Program-made: the position numbers and the translations under genes | From: Sphingosinicellaceae bacterium | GTDB taxonomy: Bacteria > Pseudomonadota > Alphaproteobacteria > Sphingomonadales > Sphingomonadaceae | Direction of reading: 5' to 3' | DNA length: 64,000 nucleotides | Assembly: GCA_019285715.1 (NCBI GenBank) | Contig: CP079108.1 | Location: 434,001-498,000, forward strand | Shown: positions 20,418-28,125 of the stretch, one piece after another | Position numbering within the stretch: the first letter of the stretch is position 1 | Layout of the letters: every line of letters starts with the position of its first letter | Notes under the pieces: model-generated | Seen by the model: only the letters and a program-made list of their open reading frames with translations | Told to the model about the DNA's origin: nothing | The model's database searches: none

Positions 20418-21581
20418 CCAGATCCCTTGGTCTCTGACTCAACGCGGGGGATTCCCAAGCAGGTCGTGATCTGATTCAACATCGCATGCTGTGGGAGGTT
20501 TGCGGTGGCATCAGCGGTTGGGCTTCGGGACGACTTTGACGGGGCTGGTCTTCGGCGGCAGGCGCGACTGAGCGGGCACGCGAACCAGGTTCGGCGGTTG
20601 CTGGCGCTGGCGGTGATTTACGATGGCGGTGCGCGGCACGAAGCGGCGCGGGTCGGTGGTGTTGGTCTGCAGACGGTTCGGGATTGGGTTTTGCGGTTCA
20701 ATGCCCAAGGCCCTGATGGCTTGCTGGATGGCAAGGCACCTGGTCCGCGCCCGGTACTTGGTCCCGAGCATAAGCGGGCGCTGGCTGCGATCATCGAGCA
20801 AGGCCCGATCCCGGCCTCGCATGGGGTGGTGCGCTGGCGGATCGTTGACCTGATCCAGTGGCTGTTCGACGACTATGGCGTGTCGGTGAGCAAGCAGACC
20901 CTGAGCCGTGACCTGCGCGCCATGGGCTACCGCAAGCTGACGGCCCGGCCCCGGCATCATGCGCAAGGGGCCGATGCCATCGACGTTTTTAAAAAGACTT
21001 CCCCGCTCAGCTGGCAGCGATCGAAGCGACGCTCCCAGTTGGCACGCCTATAGAACTCTGGTGGCAAGACGAGGCCCGGGTCGGCCAGAAGAACGGCATC
21101 ACGCGGCGATGGGCCAAGCGCGGGACCCGGCCATCGGCGCCCAAGGACCAGCGCACCACGTCGGCGTATATCTACGGCGCGATCTGCCCGGCCGAGGGCA
21201 AAGGCGCCGGTCTGGTCCTGCCACGCTGCAACACCGAGGGGATGACGCTGCATCTCGCGGAGATATCCGCCGCCGTGGCATGCGGCGCCCATGCCGTGCT
21301 CCTCCTCGATCAGGCGGGGTGGCACGGCTCAAGGGCGCTGGTCGTTCCGGCCAATATCACCCTCTTGCCGCTGCCACCCAAGTGCCCCGAACTCAACCCC
21401 GTCGAAAACGTCTGGCAGTTCATGCGCGACAACTGGCTGTCGAACCGCATCTTCAAATCCTACGATGACATCCTCGATCATTGCTGCTTCGCCTGGAACC
21501 GTCTCACCGATCAGCCGTGGCGGATCATGTCGCTCGGACTGCGGACATGGGCGCATGGGTTCTGATCAGAGAGTCTTGGTA
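20418..21581 (+). mobile_element. IS630-family insertion sequence
   Basis: An IS630-type transposase gene fills this 1.16-kb segment. The ends were placed by restoring the interrupted DUF2285 reading frame: a TA at 20416-20417 and a TA at 21582-21583 flank the insert, matching the TA duplication of this family. The outer ends carry weak matching repeats (CCAGATCCC... and, on the other strand, TACCAAGACTCTCTGA). The exact ends could be off by a couple of bases. Confidence 0.78.
20505..21565 (+). CDS. IS630-family transposase, two frames
   Basis: The first frame (20505-21053) gives the helix-turn-helix half (ANQVRRLLALAVIYDGGARH, GLQTVRDWVLRFNAQG). The second frame, one base back, gives the DDE catalytic half: ELWWQDEARVGQKN, AVLLLDQAGWHGS and LPPKCPELNPVENVWQ, which hold the three acidic residues. 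The frames join at TTT AAA AAG (20988-20996), where a -1 slip on AAG yields KKDFPAQL. This may be a programmed -1 shift or a decayed copy. The catalytic residues are intact, so the element may still be active if the frame is bridged. Confidence 0.85.
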
Positions 21582-21890
21582 TAACAGGCTTGCCGGCGTA
21601 CGGGGGCCGTCGCCGGTCAGGATGACGGCGCAGGCACGCAATCGCTTTGCGCTTCGGCTTCGCGCACTGGATGGATTACGTGACGGGGCGACCCGCCGTG
21701 CAATCGCGATCGGCCTCTTTGGCGCTGCCAGAGTTCCTGACGGCGTTGCTTGGAAGTCCAGCGAGCTGCGGAGCTTGATCTACCGGCTTGTCGCCGATGC
21801 GCTTGCCCTGTCACGCGGCGGCTACCTCCAGCTCCTGGGACAACGGATTGGGGTCGTCAGCGGCTTAGCGACTTTCGAGTGATAATTCAG

Positions 21891-21915
21891 AAAAACTGCC
21901 ATCTGTTGGGCAGTT
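21891..21915 (-). terminator. Rho-independent terminator of the leftward copper operon
   Basis: A 7-bp stem (AACTGCC / GGCAGTT) with an 8-base loop is followed on the minus strand by TTTT. It lies about 170 bases beyond the stop of the ATP-grasp gene and faces that operon. Confidence 0.7.
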
Positions 21916-22083
21916 GAGTATTCGGAAAGATCTCAAAATCAGACATTTACAGCTGACTCGCCGTTTCCCTGATTCTGCAACCATGTGCCCGCCTCTACGC
22001 CAAGAATGGAGTCAACCGGCGGGAGGCGGTGACCCTCTGGGCGCGGGAGCGAGAATCCACTGAAACGTGCTGCACTTGGCGGA

Positions 22084-23373
22084 TCAAACTCGATCAATCT
22101 CCAGCACTGGTGCGAACCCGCCGCCGGGAGTTCGCATGTTGGTTGTTTGACCTTGGTAGAGCCTGGCGGCTGCTAAGATAGGTAGAGCCCCATAAGTGAA
22201 TATTCGGATATCGACCTTTAGTGACGGATGCGTTTCGCCGTCGCTGGTAGTGCGAATGCCGGGGCGCGCAAAAGTCTGAGCGACATAGTCGCCACGGGTA
22301 ATCTCACCCCAGACTTTGGTGGTGAGCTTTTCCCCGCGGTAGGTGGCCTTGCTGCCATAGCCCTTCGCCGGCTTGAAGAACAGATTACGACGGTCGTGCC
22401 AGAGTGCGTCAGCATTATTCTCCGAAACAATACTCGTCTTTGGAACGCATTCGCGAAGCACTGCGATCAGATCAGAAGCCAGTCCCCAGTCTTCGAGCTG
22501 GGCACCGTTCGACATCAGGGCAAGATTGCGCTTGTCGGCCAGCAAGGCGTGCACGTGCGGGTTCGGTGTGAGGACGACCCGCCCTTTCTCATAGGCCGCC
22601 CGCAATGCCGAATGACGCGTCTCCTCCAAGCCAAAATCGACCAGACGATTGTAGACAAGGTAGATCTTTTGACCGTCAAGCGCGAGCGTTTCACCATCGA
22701 ATTCGAGGGTTGCCGCATCAGCGATTATCGTTTCGAAACCTGAGGCGTCGAGCAGGGCCTCAGCCAAGCGGAATTCGGGATAGAGAAACTGTCCAATCGG
22801 GTCATCATCGACGATAGCGATACGCACAGGCTCACCGATCCGGCCTTGCAACTGCCATTCGGCAACGAACATCTTCTTTACCGCGTGGGCGAAGCTATCC
22901 TCTGTTGTGCTGGCAAACGGGACCCTGCCGCCAGCACAGCACGCTCGCTGCGCCCGTGCCAAAAGCGCGTTTAGAAAAGCGCCGCCAGCATTCGAATTGA
23001 CCTCGATCAGTTGCGGGCCTTTCGGGGTAATGTGGAAATCATATCCCATGAAGACACCGAGCGGTCCGAAATCCCTGACGGCGATTGCCGGACCATAGGC
23101 GAGCGCGGCGGCTTGGTAGCCTGCCAAGCGCGACACCGTCTCGATCGCGGTGATCACATGTACAATTTGGTCGAGCGTGTCGGTTGGAACGAAAATTGGG
23201 ACATTGGAAAACAAATTTGGATGGGTGGCCGCGAGATCAGCAGCGAAGCCGGCCTCGCCAACCTCGTGATCAAGTGCGGCTGCCAGATCAGGCTGATCGA
23301 GTGTAATGCAAAAGCAGCCGCGGTTGAGGCGCTCCGCCCGGTTATCGGGCCCGTCAGTGGTCGTTGGATCGAT
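22084..23373 (-). CDS. ATP-grasp (glutathione synthetase-like) protein
   Basis: This protein of about 429 residues has ATP-grasp features: GYDFHITPKGPQLIEVNSNAGG, the cofactor-binding FFKPAKGYGSKA loop, and a late IRTTSDGETHPSLKVDIRIF. Relatives form amide bonds using ATP; the substrate is unknown. It is the last gene of the operon with a copper ATPase and a DsbA-like protein, so a metal-thiol or peptide ligand is possible but unproven. No ATG, GTG or TTG lies near the expected start. An AGGAGG site is followed after 5 bases by ATC at 23373, one base past the DsbA-like stop, and this is my start. The open frame continues upstream to 23664 but overlaps the neighbour and lacks family character. 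Confidence 0.78.
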   Translation of the reverse strand: MDPTTTDGPDNRAERLNRGCFCITLDQPDLAAALDHEVGEAGFAADLAATHPNLFSNVPIFVPTDTLDQIVHVITAIETVSRLAGYQAAALAYGPAIAVRDFGPLGVFMGYDFHITPKGPQLIEVNSNAGGAFLNALLARAQRACCAGGRVPFASTTEDSFAHAVKKMFVAEWQLQGRIGEPVRIAIVDDDPIGQFLYPEFRLAEALLDASGFETIIADAATLEFDGETLALDGQKIYLVYNRLVDFGLEETRHSALRAAYEKGRVVLTPNPHVHALLADKRNLALMSNGAQLEDWGLASDLIAVLRECVPKTSIVSENNADALWHDRRNLFFKPAKGYGSKATYRGEKLTTKVWGEITRGDYVAQTFARPGIRTTSDGETHPSLKVDIRIFTYGALPILAAARLYQGQTTNMRTPGGGFAPVLEIDRV

Positions 23374-23374
23374 G

Positions 23375-24106
23375 TCAGCCTCCTGTGCGATTGATGTCGG
23401 ACGCTGGACCGTTGTCCGCCGGTACGATCTGTCCGCGTCGCGCCGATGCGATCGCCTGTTTAATCTGATCTGCACCGAGCCTCCCGACAAATAGCCGGTT
23501 GCCCATAACAAGTGCAGGCGTTCCGCCGATATTGAGCAGTCGTGCCTCGCGATCGGTTCGTTCCAGGCTGGCGTCGATGTCGCCACGATGGGCGTCGAGA
23601 TCGACCAGCAAGCGTTGCCAGTCGGTGCCTGACCGCGCGGCTTGCGCGGCCAAGGACGTATCATCGAACCCTGTCGTGCCGCGCATCAACACATCATTCA
23701 TGGCCGCGTGACGACCTTGCCATTGAGCGGCGATGGCAAGGCGGGCGGCGCGGCGCGAGCGATCCCCAAAGATTACCCAGTCCTTGTAGACAAGGCGCAC
23801 CCTGCCATCATCCGAAACTGCCTTCTCAAGGTCCTTATGCAGCAGGCGGCATGACGGACATTGGTAGTCCGAGAACACGTAGATCGTCAGATCGTAGCGG
23901 GGCGGCGCGCGTGACGGCGCTACCGGATCCGCTAATTGCTCGGGTGACGTCAGAAGTACCGGATCGGGCAATCCGGGTGGCATGAGACGGCTACGCGCCA
24001 ACAGGAGCAGTTGCGCTCCAACCACCAATGCGAGCATCGCCGCCAGGAGCTTGATGCTGCGCCATCGACCGCGGATAAGCTCAGGCTTGGCAGTCTCTGT
24101 GGTCAT
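23375..24106 (-). CDS. DsbA-like membrane-anchored thiol oxidoreductase
   Basis: This 243-residue protein has an N-terminal membrane anchor (residues about 18-38) and a periplasmic DsbA-type thioredoxin domain with the active site FSDYQCPSC (Cys83, Cys86). A helical insert and the cis-proline region IGGTPALVMGNRLFVG follow, as in thioredoxin-4 type DsbA proteins. It is placed one base after the copper ATPase stop and one base before the ATP-grasp start. A role in keeping periplasmic cysteines folded under copper stress is inferred. Confidence 0.87.
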   Translation of the reverse strand: MTTETAKPELIRGRWRSIKLLAAMLALVVGAQLLLLARSRLMPPGLPDPVLLTSPEQLADPVAPSRAPPRYDLTIYVFSDYQCPSCRLLHKDLEKAVSDDGRVRLVYKDWVIFGDRSRRAARLAIAAQWQGRHAAMNDVLMRGTTGFDDTSLAAQAARSGTDWQRLLVDLDAHRGDIDASLERTDREARLLNIGGTPALVMGNRLFVGRLGADQIKQAIASARRGQIVPADNGPASDINRTGG

Positions 24107-24107
24107 C

Positions 24108-26456
24108 CTAGAGCGTCACCGTGCGCAGCCGCAGGGCGTTGACGATGACCGAGACCGACGACAGTGCCATCGCGCCGGCAGCGATGACGGGGCTGAGCAG
24201 GATGCCGAACACCGGATAGAGGACGCCCGCCGCGATCGGAATGCCCGCGGCATTGTAGACGAACGCCAGCCACAGGTTCTGGCGGATGTTGGCCATCGCC
24301 GCATGGCTCAGCTTGCGGGCGCGGACGATGCCGGTCAGGTCGCCCTTGATAAGCGTCACGCCTGCCGCCTCGATCGCAACATCGGCGCCGGCTCCCATGG
24401 CGATGCCAACATCGGCGGCGGCGAGCGCGGGCGCGTCGTTGACGCCGTCACCTGCCATCGCGACCTTGCGGCCCTCTGCCTTGAGCCGCTGGATGACGGC
24501 GCTCTTCATCTCGGGCGACACTTCGGCCTCGATCTCGGTGATGCCGACCCTTTTCGCTATCGCTTCGGCCGTTGCCCGGTTGTCACCGGTCAGCATGACG
24601 ACGCGCAGGCCGAGCGCCTTAAGCTGCGCGACCGCGTCGGCCGTTGTCGGCTTGATCGGGTCGGCAATTCCAAGAACTGCTGCCAGCTTACCGTCGATGC
24701 CGAGAAAGACGGCGGTTCGGCCCTCTGCACGCCAGGAATCCGCGGTGGCGGCCGCTTCGCCGGTATCGATGCCGTTTTCGGTCAACCATGCTTTGGTGCC
24801 GGCGATGACGGAACGGCTCTCGATGCGGCCACTGACGCCCTTGCCGATCGTAGAAGCGAACGCGTCCGCAGCTGGCAGCGTCAACTTGCGTTCGTGCGCG
24901 GCGGCGACGATCGCTGCTGCCAGCGGATGCGCGCTGCCCTGCTCGAGCGCCGCCTCGAGCCGCAGCGCGTCGTCCTCGCGGACGCCGTTGAAGGTGACGA
25001 TGGCCTCGACCTTGGGTTTGCCCTCGGTCAACGTGCCGGTCTTGTCGACGACCAGCGTGTCGATGGTCTCGAGCTTCTGCAGCGCCTCCGCCGAGCGGAT
25101 CAGCACGCCGATGCCGGCGCCGCGCCCGACTGCGACCATGATCGACATCGGCGTTGCTAGACCGAGCGCACAGGGGCAGGCGATGATCAGCACCGCGACC
25201 GCGGCGACAAAGCCATTGGCGACCGTGGGGGCGGGGCCGAACGCCACCCACGCGGCAAACGCCAGCACCGACGCAAGCAGCACCGCAGGCACGAACCAGC
25301 CCGCCACCGCATCCGCAAGGTTCTGAATCGGCGCGCGGCTGCGCTGGGCATCGGCAACCAGCGCAACGATGCGCGCCAGCATCGTATCGCGGCCGACAGC
25401 ATCGGCGCGCATGACGAAGCTGCCGGTCTGGTTGAGCGTGCCACCGATGACCTTGTCGCCGGCAGCCTTGGTCGCCGGGATCGACTCGCCCGTGACCATC
25501 GCCTCGTCGACCGCGCTGCTGCCCGAGACGATGACGCCATCGACCGGCACCTTGTCGCCGGGACGGACGCGTAAGGCGTCACCCTTTGCCACCTGGTCCA
25601 GGGGAACCTCCTCGTCGGCACCGCCGTCGCGGAGGCGCAAAGCGGTCTTCGGAGCGAGATCGAGCAGCGCGCGGATCGCGCCACCGGTTTGATCGCGGGC
25701 GCGCAGTTCGAGAACCTGCCCGAGCAGGACCAGGACCGTGACGACGGCGGCTGCCTCGAAATAGAGCCCGATCATGCCGTGGGCATCGCGGAATGCTGGG
25801 GGAAACAGCTGCGGTGCCGCAACCCCGACCAGACTGTAGAGATAGGCCGCGCCAGTACCGATCGCAATGAGCGTGAACATGTTGAGCTTGCGGGTGACAA
25901 GCGAGCGCCAGCCTCGCACGAAGAACGGCGCACCGGCCCACGCGACGACCGGGGTTGCCAGCGCAAGTTGCAACCACGCGTTGACCGTATTCGAGATCGG
26001 TAGGCGCAGTCCGAAGACATGGCCGCCCATCTCGATAATGAACAGCGGTAGCGCGAATACCAACCCGATCCAGAAGCGCCGCGTCATGTCGGCGAGCTCG
26101 ACGTTTGGCGGGGCGTCGGCGGTGATCTCGACGGGCTCAAGTGCCATGCCGCAGATCGGACATGCGCCCGGCCCGACCTGTCGGATTTGCGGGTGCATGG
26201 GGCAGGTGTAGATTGCGCCGGTTTCCGCTGGCGCGTCGGTCAAGGGTTTCGGCGTCAGGTAATGGTCCGGGCTGGCGACAAACTTGGTCTGGCAGCCGGC
26301 CGAGCAGAAATGATATTGCATCCCTGCATGTTCGGCGCTTAATTTGGTTGTCGCCGGATCGACAATCATCCCGCAAACCGGATCTTTCTCCGATGCCGTC
26401 GACCGTGCGTCATGATCGTTGCGGATTGTCGATTGAAGCATGGAGTTGTCGGTCAT
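24108..26456 (-). CDS. Copper-translocating P1B-type ATPase
   Basis: This 782-residue ATPase would export Cu(I) from the cytoplasm. From the ATG at 26456 the order is: a YHS domain ([15 protein letters not shown] and [11 protein letters not shown]), a heavy-metal-binding motif ([20 protein letters not shown]), membrane helices, an actuator loop ([10 protein letters not shown]), the metal-selective CPC motif ([11 protein letters not shown]), the phosphorylation site [12 protein letters not shown], and [12 protein letters not shown]-type hinge ([19 protein letters not shown]). The longer frame upstream of 26456 has no family similarity. CPC plus the copper cargo around it argues for copper. It leads a three-gene leftward operon. 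Confidence 0.93.
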   Translation of the reverse strand: MTDNSMLQSTIRNDHDARSTASEKDPVCGMIVDPATTKLSAEHAGMQYHFCSAGCQTKFVASPDHYLTPKPLTDAPAETGAIYTCPMHPQIRQVGPGACPICGMALEPVEITADAPPNVELADMTRRFWIGLVFALPLFIIEMGGHVFGLRLPISNTVNAWLQLALATPVVAWAGAPFFVRGWRSLVTRKLNMFTLIAIGTGAAYLYSLVGVAAPQLFPPAFRDAHGMIGLYFEAAAVVTVLVLLGQVLELRARDQTGGAIRALLDLAPKTALRLRDGGADEEVPLDQVAKGDALRVRPGDKVPVDGVIVSGSSAVDEAMVTGESIPATKAAGDKVIGGTLNQTGSFVMRADAVGRDTMLARIVALVADAQRSRAPIQNLADAVAGWFVPAVLLASVLAFAAWVAFGPAPTVANGFVAAVAVLIIACPCALGLATPMSIMVAVGRGAGIGVLIRSAEALQKLETIDTLVVDKTGTLTEGKPKVEAIVTFNGVREDDALRLEAALEQGSAHPLAAAIVAAAHERKLTLPAADAFASTIGKGVSGRIESRSVIAGTKAWLTENGIDTGEAAATADSWRAEGRTAVFLGIDGKLAAVLGIADPIKPTTADAVAQLKALGLRVVMLTGDNRATAEAIAKRVGITEIEAEVSPEMKSAVIQRLKAEGRKVAMAGDGVNDAPALAAADVGIAMGAGADVAIEAAGVTLIKGDLTGIVRARKLSHAAMANIRQNLWLAFVYNAAGIPIAAGVLYPVFGILLSPVIAAGAMALSSVSVIVNALRLRTVTL

Positions 26457-26774
26457 GGCAGTTCTTTCACGGCGGGCTGACGCAGCTGTCGTTCGACCGA
26501 CGAGGGGAAGAGAAGCGGTATGAACACCCAGTATCTCCTTACCCAAGGCATCTAGGGTCTGACACCGTGCCATGGTCAAATGTCGATCATGCGCGGCTAG
26601 GGAGCCTGCCCCTGTGACTAATACGCGACCGGGAAGGTTTGCCCTTATAAAGCTGAGCCAGGCTGGACATCACGGCAAGCCCCTGTCGATCAGGGTCAGC
26701 GTGCTCGTGCGACTGGGGATGAGGGCAAATAGCAAGCACCGCGTAAGCGATGTTAGAGGGCGGGAGTGAATAGC
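26457..26774. other. Divergent promoter region of the copper operons
   Basis: This 318-base stretch drives the P-type ATPase operon leftward and the sensor/sigma operon rightward. It holds the GAGGGCGGGAG ribosome site of the rightward operon. I could not assign a CueR-type palindrome with confidence and see no gene. Confidence 0.45.
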
Positions 26775-27053
26775 ATGGACGATATCGACAAAGTGCTGGC
26801 GAGACTCGCAGCTGCTCCCATCCCGGCCGGGTTAGATGGACTGGAGGCGCGGGTGTTCGCACGGATCGGGAAACAGCCGACCACGCGGTCTGCCGGGCTC
26901 GGCCTGGGTGCCATTATGGTTACAGCGCTGGCGATGGGCATGGCGAGTACCGGCATTCCCGCAGCAGCGAGCGCGGATGCCAGTGCCAGTCTCATGCCGC
27001 TTGGCGGCATTTTCCCCCTCGCACCCTCGACCTTGCTTGCAGGCACGCCATGA
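26775..27053 (+). CDS. CnrY-like anti-sigma candidate
   Basis: This 92-residue protein has a cytoplasmic N-terminal helix region (MDDIDKVLARLAAAPIPAGL, EARVFARIG), one membrane segment (LGAIMVTALAMGMAS) and a short periplasmic tail. This size and layout match CnrY/NccY anti-sigma factors, and it is followed by a CnrX-like sensor and an ECF sigma factor in the CnrY-X-H order. The assignment rests mainly on context because such anti-sigmas are poorly conserved. Confidence 0.65.
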   Translation: MDDIDKVLARLAAAPIPAGLDGLEARVFARIGKQPTTRSAGLGLGAIMVTALAMGMASTGIPAAASADASASLMPLGGIFPLAPSTLLAGTP

Positions 27054-27490
27054 CCTCGACCCCGAAGCTAGCCTTGTGCATCGTCCTGGCCTTCATTGCG
27101 GCGATCGGCGGCGTGTTCATCGGGCGCGCGCTGTTGCCCGCTCCGAGGCAGCCGAGCCAGGAACTGCACGATGTGCTGCACGAGAAGCTTGCCCTCGACA
27201 GTGGTCAGCAGGCTCGCCTGATGGTCCTCGAACAGCGGTACGCAGTGCAACGGCGTGCGCTCGAGCTTGAATTACGCGCCGATAACGCGCGGCTCGCCGA
27301 GGCGATCGAGGCAGAGCACGGCAACGGTCCGCGCGTCGCGGCCGCGGTCGATCAGAGCCATGGGGCGATGGGCGAGCTGCAGAAGGCGACGCTGGCGCAC
27401 ATCTTTGCCATGCGGCAGCTGTTGCGGCCCGACCAGACATCGCAGTTCGACCGGGCGGTGGTGAAGGTGCTCACCGACGATGCACGGTGA
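27050..27490 (+). CDS. CnrX-like periplasmic metal sensor
   Basis: This 146-residue protein has an N-terminal membrane anchor (residues 8-28) and a helical periplasmic hairpin. Metal-ligand candidates are His40, His44, Glu61, His117 and Met121 (ELHDVLHEK, LEQRY, LAHIFAM). CnrX binds Ni/Co through His42, His46, Glu63, His119 and Met123, which is the same spacing shifted by two. It therefore probably senses a divalent or copper ion and releases the sigma factor. The ATG overlaps the anti-sigma stop and its own stop overlaps the sigma start. Confidence 0.83.
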   Translation: MTSTPKLALCIVLAFIAAIGGVFIGRALLPAPRQPSQELHDVLHEKLALDSGQQARLMVLEQRYAVQRRALELELRADNARLAEAIEAEHGNGPRVAAAVDQSHGAMGELQKATLAHIFAMRQLLRPDQTSQFDRAVVKVLTDDAR

Positions 27491-28056
27491 GCCTCGATTT
27501 AACGGCACTTTCCGATGGAGAGCTTGCCGCGCTTAGCCTCGCTGGCAGGCAAACCGCCTACGCCGAAATCATGCGCCGCCACGGCTCTGCTGTGTTCCGG
27601 CTGATACGAAACCATATCGGCGACCCGGACGAAGCGCTGGATTTGTCCCAGGACACGTTCATCGCGGCGTATCAGGCGCTACGTCGTTACGATCAAGCTC
27701 GTCCCATGCGGACATGGCTTTCGGCCATCGCGCTCAATAAATGCCGTGATTGGGGGCGGAAGCGCGCGGTGCGCCGCTTGTTGTCGTTTGCCGTTCCGAT
27801 TGGCGCTCAAGCCGAGAACATCGCCGATGAGACGCCGTGCATCGATGACGCTGCCGCCGATCGGCAGGCCCTGGAGCGGGTGTCGCGCGCCATTGCCGAG
27901 TTACCCGTCAATTTGAAGGAACCACTGATCTTGCGAACGATCGAGGGGTTCAGCCAAGCCGAAACGGCGGCGATCCTGTCGATCAGCGAGAAGGCTGTCG
28001 AAACCCGGCTCGCCCGCGCCCGCGCCAAACTCGTGGAGAAACAGAGTAGCTGTTGA
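27487..28056 (+). CDS. ECF sigma factor, CnrH-like
   Basis: This 189-residue protein is an extracytoplasmic-function sigma factor. Region 2 includes AEIMRRHGSAVFRLIRNHIG, DPDEALDLSQDTFIAAYQAL and MRTWLSAIALNKCRDW; region 4 includes ELPVNLKEPLILRTIEG and SQAETAAILSISEKAVETRL. It starts at a GTG overlapping the sensor stop. By analogy with CnrH it would activate the copper genes just downstream, and possibly its own operon. Its target promoter could not be identified. Confidence 0.88.
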   Translation: MSLDLTALSDGELAALSLAGRQTAYAEIMRRHGSAVFRLIRNHIGDPDEALDLSQDTFIAAYQALRRYDQARPMRTWLSAIALNKCRDWGRKRAVRRLLSFAVPIGAQAENIADETPCIDDAAADRQALERVSRAIAELPVNLKEPLILRTIEGFSQAETAAILSISEKAVETRLARARAKLVEKQSSC

Positions 28057-28125
28057 GGGCAGATATACGGGGCCGCGTATCACAGTTGAACGGACCAATG
28101 CGTCCAGCAGCGATCCAGGAGTCCC

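Larger units (their letters stand above)
19936..21882 (+). pseudogene. fseA: FseA-like excision activator, two-frame and split by IS630
   Basis: Three pieces make one protein. The first frame (from ATG 19936, with a GGAGCAGG site) encodes a DUF6499 domain (PDWRSGRGYEDVAASGRRG, AWEFLRRNPDY). At UUU-C (20113-20116) the family sequence continues in the +1 frame as AADPSLGWRSAN, AFWRPEVAADVV. Unshifted reading stops at 20238 and gives only 100 residues. The +1 frame is cut near 20417 by an IS630-family element, and the rest of the DUF2285 domain resumes in frame at 21584 (ASN joined to NRLAG) and runs to 21882. In ICEMlSymR7A, FseA is made by +1 frameshifting and activates rdfS. Here the insertion should inactivate it unless the element excises. 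Confidence 0.85.

Noticed and set aside
23374-23664. N-terminal extension of the ATP-grasp frame
   Set aside because: It overlaps the DsbA-like gene in another frame and has Arg/Ser-rich shadow composition.
24286-25326. 346-codon plus-strand frame inside the copper ATPase
   Set aside because: Antisense shadow of the ATPase; low-complexity Ser/Ala composition and no motif.
26540-26620. CueR/MerR-type palindrome before the copper ATPase
   Set aside because: A TTGACC and a later GACC are present, but no convincing dyad at the right spacing was found.
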